Source: Acidimicrobiales bacterium (lineage in GTDB: Bacteria; Actinomycetota; Acidimicrobiia; Acidimicrobiales; SZUA-35). Taken from it: 64,000 nucleotides of DNA. Within the stretch, counting starts at the first letter, position 1; every line of letters begins with the position of its first letter. The notes under the pieces are model-generated. The model had not been told where the DNA came from and did not search any database. It saw only the letters and a list, made by a program, of their open reading frames with translations. The position numbers and the translations under genes are program-made. Positions 60,836 to 64,000 of this stretch are shown piece by piece. The stretch spans positions 1 to 64,000 of the forward strand of contig JAWKIO010000006.1 in assembly GCA_041394265.1 (NCBI GenBank). The letters are read 5' to 3'.

Positions 60836-60915
60836 CGTCGCAGCCAGGTCTCCTCTGGTTCGACAACTCGATCAGATGTGGCCGGGTCCACCTCTCCGGC
60901 CCACACATCGTCTGC

Positions 60916-61344
60916 TCAGCGAAGCCTGTCGATCTGGTTGATGGCCCACTGCCCGACGGCGGTCCTCGCCATCGCCAACGCCTGATCTCGGTCGGCCGTG
61001 ATGACGAACACAAAGCGTTCTGGACTGACGTCCGCTACCCAGCCCGCGAGCGGTCCGCTTGCGAGTCGGAATTCGAGCATGTGCCCGAGGCGTAGATCGA
61101 TCGGCGCCACAAACCAGCCATACGTGGCGTCGCGCGGCCACTCCGCCTCGACCCACCGGCCGTCGGCGATCCACACGTTGGCGACCGACTGGCACGCTAC
61201 GGATGAAGGAAGGTCGAGGAGTCCGAGACCGGCGCCGAGACGCAAGACGACGGGACCCGGCAGATAGTCGACGAGCTCCGGACGCAGGACTTCGTTAGGC
61301 ACCCGCTCAACGCCAGCGGGGCGACGGCGACCGAACAGTCGCAT
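60916..61344 (-). CDS. Unknown protein
   Basis: 142 residues from ATG 61344 (MRLFGRRRPAGVERVPNEVL). Beta-rich: VVLRLGAGLGLLDLPSSVAC, VNVWIADGRWVEAEWP-like strands, and VSPERFVFVITADRDQALAM near the end. The frame is open upstream to 61521, so a longer start is possible. No family recognised. It is divergent from the HxlR-type regulator gene. Confidence 0.55.
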   Translation of the reverse strand: MRLFGRRRPAGVERVPNEVLRPELVDYLPGPVVLRLGAGLGLLDLPSSVACQSVANVWIADGRWVEAEWPRDATYGWFVAPIDLRLGHMLEFRLASGPLAGWVADVSPERFVFVITADRDQALAMARTAVGQWAINQIDRLR

Positions 61345-61557
61345 GCGGTCATCGTAGGCGTCGACAGCGACAACTCGGTCAGCACCGTTGCGACCATCCC
61401 GATCTGGCAACCTCGCCCCGATTGCTCGGGACGTAGCGACACCGAAGGACGGCCGCCGCATACCCGGAACGGCGACAAACGAGCCGTCGGCAGTTCCACC
61501 CATTCCGTACGTCTGTGTCACCCGCCACTCTTGGCAACGAAGGATCCATGCACTGAC

Positions 61558-62043
61558 ATGACGGGAAGCGGCAGCGACGCAGCTACCTCTCGGCGGTCGT
61601 TAGCGGGGCAGGCTGGCGGCGCCGATGAGGTTGGACTCAACTCGGTCACGCACGTCAAGGGTGTCGCAACGCTGAGCCACATCCTGGGGCAAAAGTGGAC
61701 GACCACCATCATGATCGCGTTGGCGGTGGAGCCGGTTCGCCACGGTCCCTTGTGCCGCAAGCTCAGCGGCATCAGTCGCAAAGTGCTGCACGACAGTCTG
61801 AACGCACTCATCGAGGACGGAGTCGTGGAGAAGACCATTGGCGTCGACGACCTCGACAGTGTTTCCGTCAGCTACGGCCTCACCGCGCTCGGGCACTCGC
61901 TCACGCCGGTCCTCGCTGAGATGGACCGATGGTGCAGCTGCAACCTCGACGAACTGGGACCTGGCCGCGGAGCGCAACTTCGTGTCGAGCGAGGCGCTGA
62001 CCAGGGTGGTCACTCCGAGGTAACCACGATCACCTTGCAGTAA
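61558..62043 (+). CDS. HxlR-family transcriptional regulator
   Basis: 161 residues from ATG 61558. The winged helix spans about residues 38-130: LSHILGQKWTTTIMIALAVE, PLCRKLSGISRKVLHDSLNA and LGHSLTPVLAEMDRWC, the usual HxlR pattern with Lys-Trp before helix 2. HxlR proteins respond to aldehydes, quinones or other stress. The first 35 residues and the tail after Cys are unusual. Target genes are unclear. Confidence 0.85.
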   Translation: MTGSGSDAATSRRSLAGQAGGADEVGLNSVTHVKGVATLSHILGQKWTTTIMIALAVEPVRHGPLCRKLSGISRKVLHDSLNALIEDGVVEKTIGVDDLDSVSVSYGLTALGHSLTPVLAEMDRWCSCNLDELGPGRGAQLRVERGADQGGHSEVTTITLQ

Positions 62044-62181
62044 CCGGGTGCTCCACGTCGATCCTTTCGACCGTGACCGACCGACCCTGCACAAAGCGAC
62101 AAACGCTGCGGCGCTCCGTACGCCAGCATTTGTGTATGAACCCTCGATCCCGCCGAGTTCCGAGTCGTCTCCTGGAACATC

Positions 62182-62919
62182 ATGCAAGGCGGCGGGCCCC
62201 GCAAACAACGACTGACCGACCAGGTCGTCGCCTGGAACACCGACGTCGCTGTGCTCACCGAATACCGCCACGCCAACAGCAACGACCTCTCGACGATGCT
62301 GTCGAACGCAGGGCTCCCCCATCATCTGGCCGGCGAGGACACCACCGGCGGGTACGCGGGCGCTCTCATCGCCAGTCGCTTCCCGCTGACGCAGGGCAAC
62401 GTCGTCCTCGATCACCCCGATGGACCTGCTCGTTGGCTCCACGCAAAGATCCCTCACATCGGCTGGAATGTCGTGGCCTGCTTCATCCCCGGATCGAGCG
62501 GACCCACTGGCAAGCAGCGCAAGGATGCCTTCTGGGACGCCGTGCTCGACAGCGCCACCCAGCTTGCCGACGAACCGACCGTGATCACCGGCGACTTCAA
62601 CACCGGTCGCCACCTCATCGACGAAGACGGCAGGACCTTCCATTCCGCCGACCGATTCGAAGCGATCCTCGATGCAGGCTGGGTCGACGGCTTTCGATCG
62701 CTCCACGGCGATATCAAGGCGCCCTCCTGGTGGAGCCCCGGCTACAACAACGGCTTCCGCCTCGACCACGCACTTATCTCGGCCGGAGCACCGACCCCCA
62801 CTGCCTGCCGCTACGAAACCACAGACGCCAGCGGCAACACCATCTGCGGACCGGCCAAGGGCCGCCTCTCCGACCACGCCGCAATGATCATCGACGTTCC
62901 GAATCTCAACCGCCCTTAG
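62182..62919 (+). CDS. Endonuclease/exonuclease/phosphatase-family protein with damaged start
   Basis: 245 residues from ATG 62182, with VAVLTEYRHANSND, NVVACFIPGSSG, VITGDFNTGRH and RLSDHAAMIID marking the EEP fold (Glu and Asp metal ligands, final His). The first strand with the conserved Asn, FRVVSWNIMQGGG, is encoded in frame before this ATG, but no start codon lies between it and a TGA at 62137. An ATG at 62136 is one frame off. One indel between 62136 and about 62160 would restore the full enzyme; as it stands an active-site residue is lost. Confidence 0.7.
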   Translation: MQGGGPRKQRLTDQVVAWNTDVAVLTEYRHANSNDLSTMLSNAGLPHHLAGEDTTGGYAGALIASRFPLTQGNVVLDHPDGPARWLHAKIPHIGWNVVACFIPGSSGPTGKQRKDAFWDAVLDSATQLADEPTVITGDFNTGRHLIDEDGRTFHSADRFEAILDAGWVDGFRSLHGDIKAPSWWSPGYNNGFRLDHALISAGAPTPTACRYETTDASGNTICGPAKGRLSDHAAMIIDVPNLNRP

Positions 62920-63284
62920 CGTCTTCGGTGCTGCCGGCCAGGGCTGGGAACTGCCAGCTGTAGCCGATCGACCCAAATGGGAAAACGCAACTCAGCGACC
63001 GAACAGTCCTTGGAGAGTTCACCGAGCAACTCGTCGGCGTGAAGATCTCCCCGCTCCGCGCGTTGAGGCTTCTCTTCTGCGGCTGTCGTAGTCGCACGGC
63101 ACGCAACTCAACACCAGTAGTCGCTAGGACCGGCCGCCATCAGCGCTATCGCTCGCACGCGTGTGAGCGTGAAGCTGAGACCGCAAGCTCGCAACTGCCG
63201 CCGAGGCGTACAAAGGCAGAGCGAGTCGTCCGAATCACCTGCGTGTAGCGTCTTCGCTAGTTGCTGACGGCAGAGGGGAGAGAT
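62920..63284. other. Gap without recognised gene
   Basis: 365 bp; short frames on both strands, none convincing. GAGGGGAGA just before 63285 is the ribosome site of the last gene. Confidence 0.45.
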
Positions 63285-63989
63285 GTGCAAGGTCAAGTCC
63301 TCAATCCGGAAAGCTTCGTTTGGGCCCTGGGCAAGCTCCGTGGTCCGGATGTCTCATACGTCGTGACCAGAAGCGCTGGCTGGGAGGAGTTCCTGGCGCC
63401 AGACTACGCAACCGATGTCGTCCTGCTCGGCGATGACTACCTTGCGTCCGTTCGTACCGCCACGTTCGCCCTGGAGCAATCGTGGGCGGCGGAAGGACTA
63501 CCTCGCGCCCTCGAGGCAATCCGTCCGACGTGGCGCTACATCGCCTTCAGTCTCGCGGCCATCGAAGGTCGTCTTCGCCTCCCCGAGGAGGTTTTGCTGA
63601 CAAATCGTGAGGTCTGGCAGGAGCTTATTACTGGAGCTGAACCAGAGAACGCAGCCTCACGCCCTGTGGAGCAGCTGGCTCAACTAACCGTCTTGCCGGT
63701 GGACCGAGCCATCGTGGATTGCATTCCGACTGTTGACCGGCGGACGGGTGCAGCAACCGGCACGATCCTGCTCACGAACGGAAGGCTGATCTGGTCCGAG
63801 ACGGGCCTTGTTGTGAGCTCGCTGTCGTGGGACCTGTGCCGTGAACTGAGTCTCGAACTACAGAGGGGCCAGCTACTGGACTTCTCGCTGACAATGCGCT
63901 CCGGGGACCATATCTCCTTCACGACAGCTGAGTCGGCAGCGAGGTCGCTCGTTCAAATTGCAGCGCTCCATAGTCTTGCGCTCCGCTAG
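63285..63989 (+). CDS. Unknown protein
   Basis: 234 residues from GTG 63285 with GAGGGGAGA a few bases upstream. N-terminal half alpha/beta (NPESFVWALGKLRGPDVSYV, TRPTWRYIAF-like region), C-terminal part with TVLPVDRAIVDCIPTVDRRT and a PH-like strand series (TILLTNGRLIWSETGLVVSS) up to the end. No family recognised. The gene ends 9 bases before the window edge. Confidence 0.6.
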   Translation: MQGQVLNPESFVWALGKLRGPDVSYVVTRSAGWEEFLAPDYATDVVLLGDDYLASVRTATFALEQSWAAEGLPRALEAIRPTWRYIAFSLAAIEGRLRLPEEVLLTNREVWQELITGAEPENAASRPVEQLAQLTVLPVDRAIVDCIPTVDRRTGAATGTILLTNGRLIWSETGLVVSSLSWDLCRELSLELQRGQLLDFSLTMRSGDHISFTTAESAARSLVQIAALHSLALR

Positions 63990-64000
63990 TCGTCGAGGTG

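Overview
The window is GC-rich DNA with actinobacterial gene styles: GTG/TTG starts, many ATGA stop/start overlaps, ECF sigma factors followed by coupled membrane proteins, and a Tad pilus locus with a LysM-BTAD protein. It looks like an actinomycetote chromosome, perhaps Acidimicrobiia. The phylum is fairly safe; anything finer is a guess. I recognised no rRNA, tRNA or CRISPR array.

Layout. 0.2-3.1 kb: a minus-strand run of small metabolic or stress genes (AraC regulator, VOC protein, DUF1059, DUF1801, TIGR03086) with a divergent DoxX gene. 3.2-5.9 kb: tyrosine integrase, excisionase-like protein and a fused lytic transglycosylase/M23 peptidase, which look like mobile-element genes. 6.2-8.3 kb: a tight four-gene operon encoding a TIR protein, a second TIR-like (MTH538/ThsB-type) protein, a caspase-like protease and a small RyR-like protein. 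I read it as a Thoeris-like (type IV related) immune system and as the most interesting locus here. 8.7-20.0 kb: a Tad/Flp pilus operon (lipoprotein, secreted protein, SAF/CpaB, CpaE, CpaF, TadB, TadC, pilin, three TadE/TadG-type proteins, LysM-BTAD protein). 20.3-22.3 kb: a GlxA-type regulator divergent from an ABM monooxygenase, then a frameshifted DinB gene.

22.4-56.7 kb is an accessory region built like a string of cassettes. Single genes or two- to three-gene units, in either orientation, are separated by a degenerate GC-rich intergenic repeat of about 60-100 bp. I count about 16 copies, and every copy I found has the same orientation. Cargo includes three ECF sigma factors with coupled partner proteins, two RDD membrane proteins, a GNAT acetyltransferase, a DUF2185 (Imm33-like) protein, an M48 protease, lipoproteins and many small unknowns. 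Several genes are duplicated within the region, and many are broken by nonsense or frameshift mutations. Five insertion sequences (IS21, ISL3, IS630, IS256, IS3) have landed here. Four of them split a gene, and removing the element plus one copy of its target duplication restores the reading frame.

57-64 kb is quieter: an M50-type membrane protease with a helical repeat tail, a secreted DUF4214 protein, unknown proteins, an HxlR regulator, an endonuclease/exonuclease/phosphatase gene with a damaged start, and a final unknown gene.

Coordinates of starts, IS ends and repeat copies were read by eye. Family assignments rest on motifs, not on database searches.
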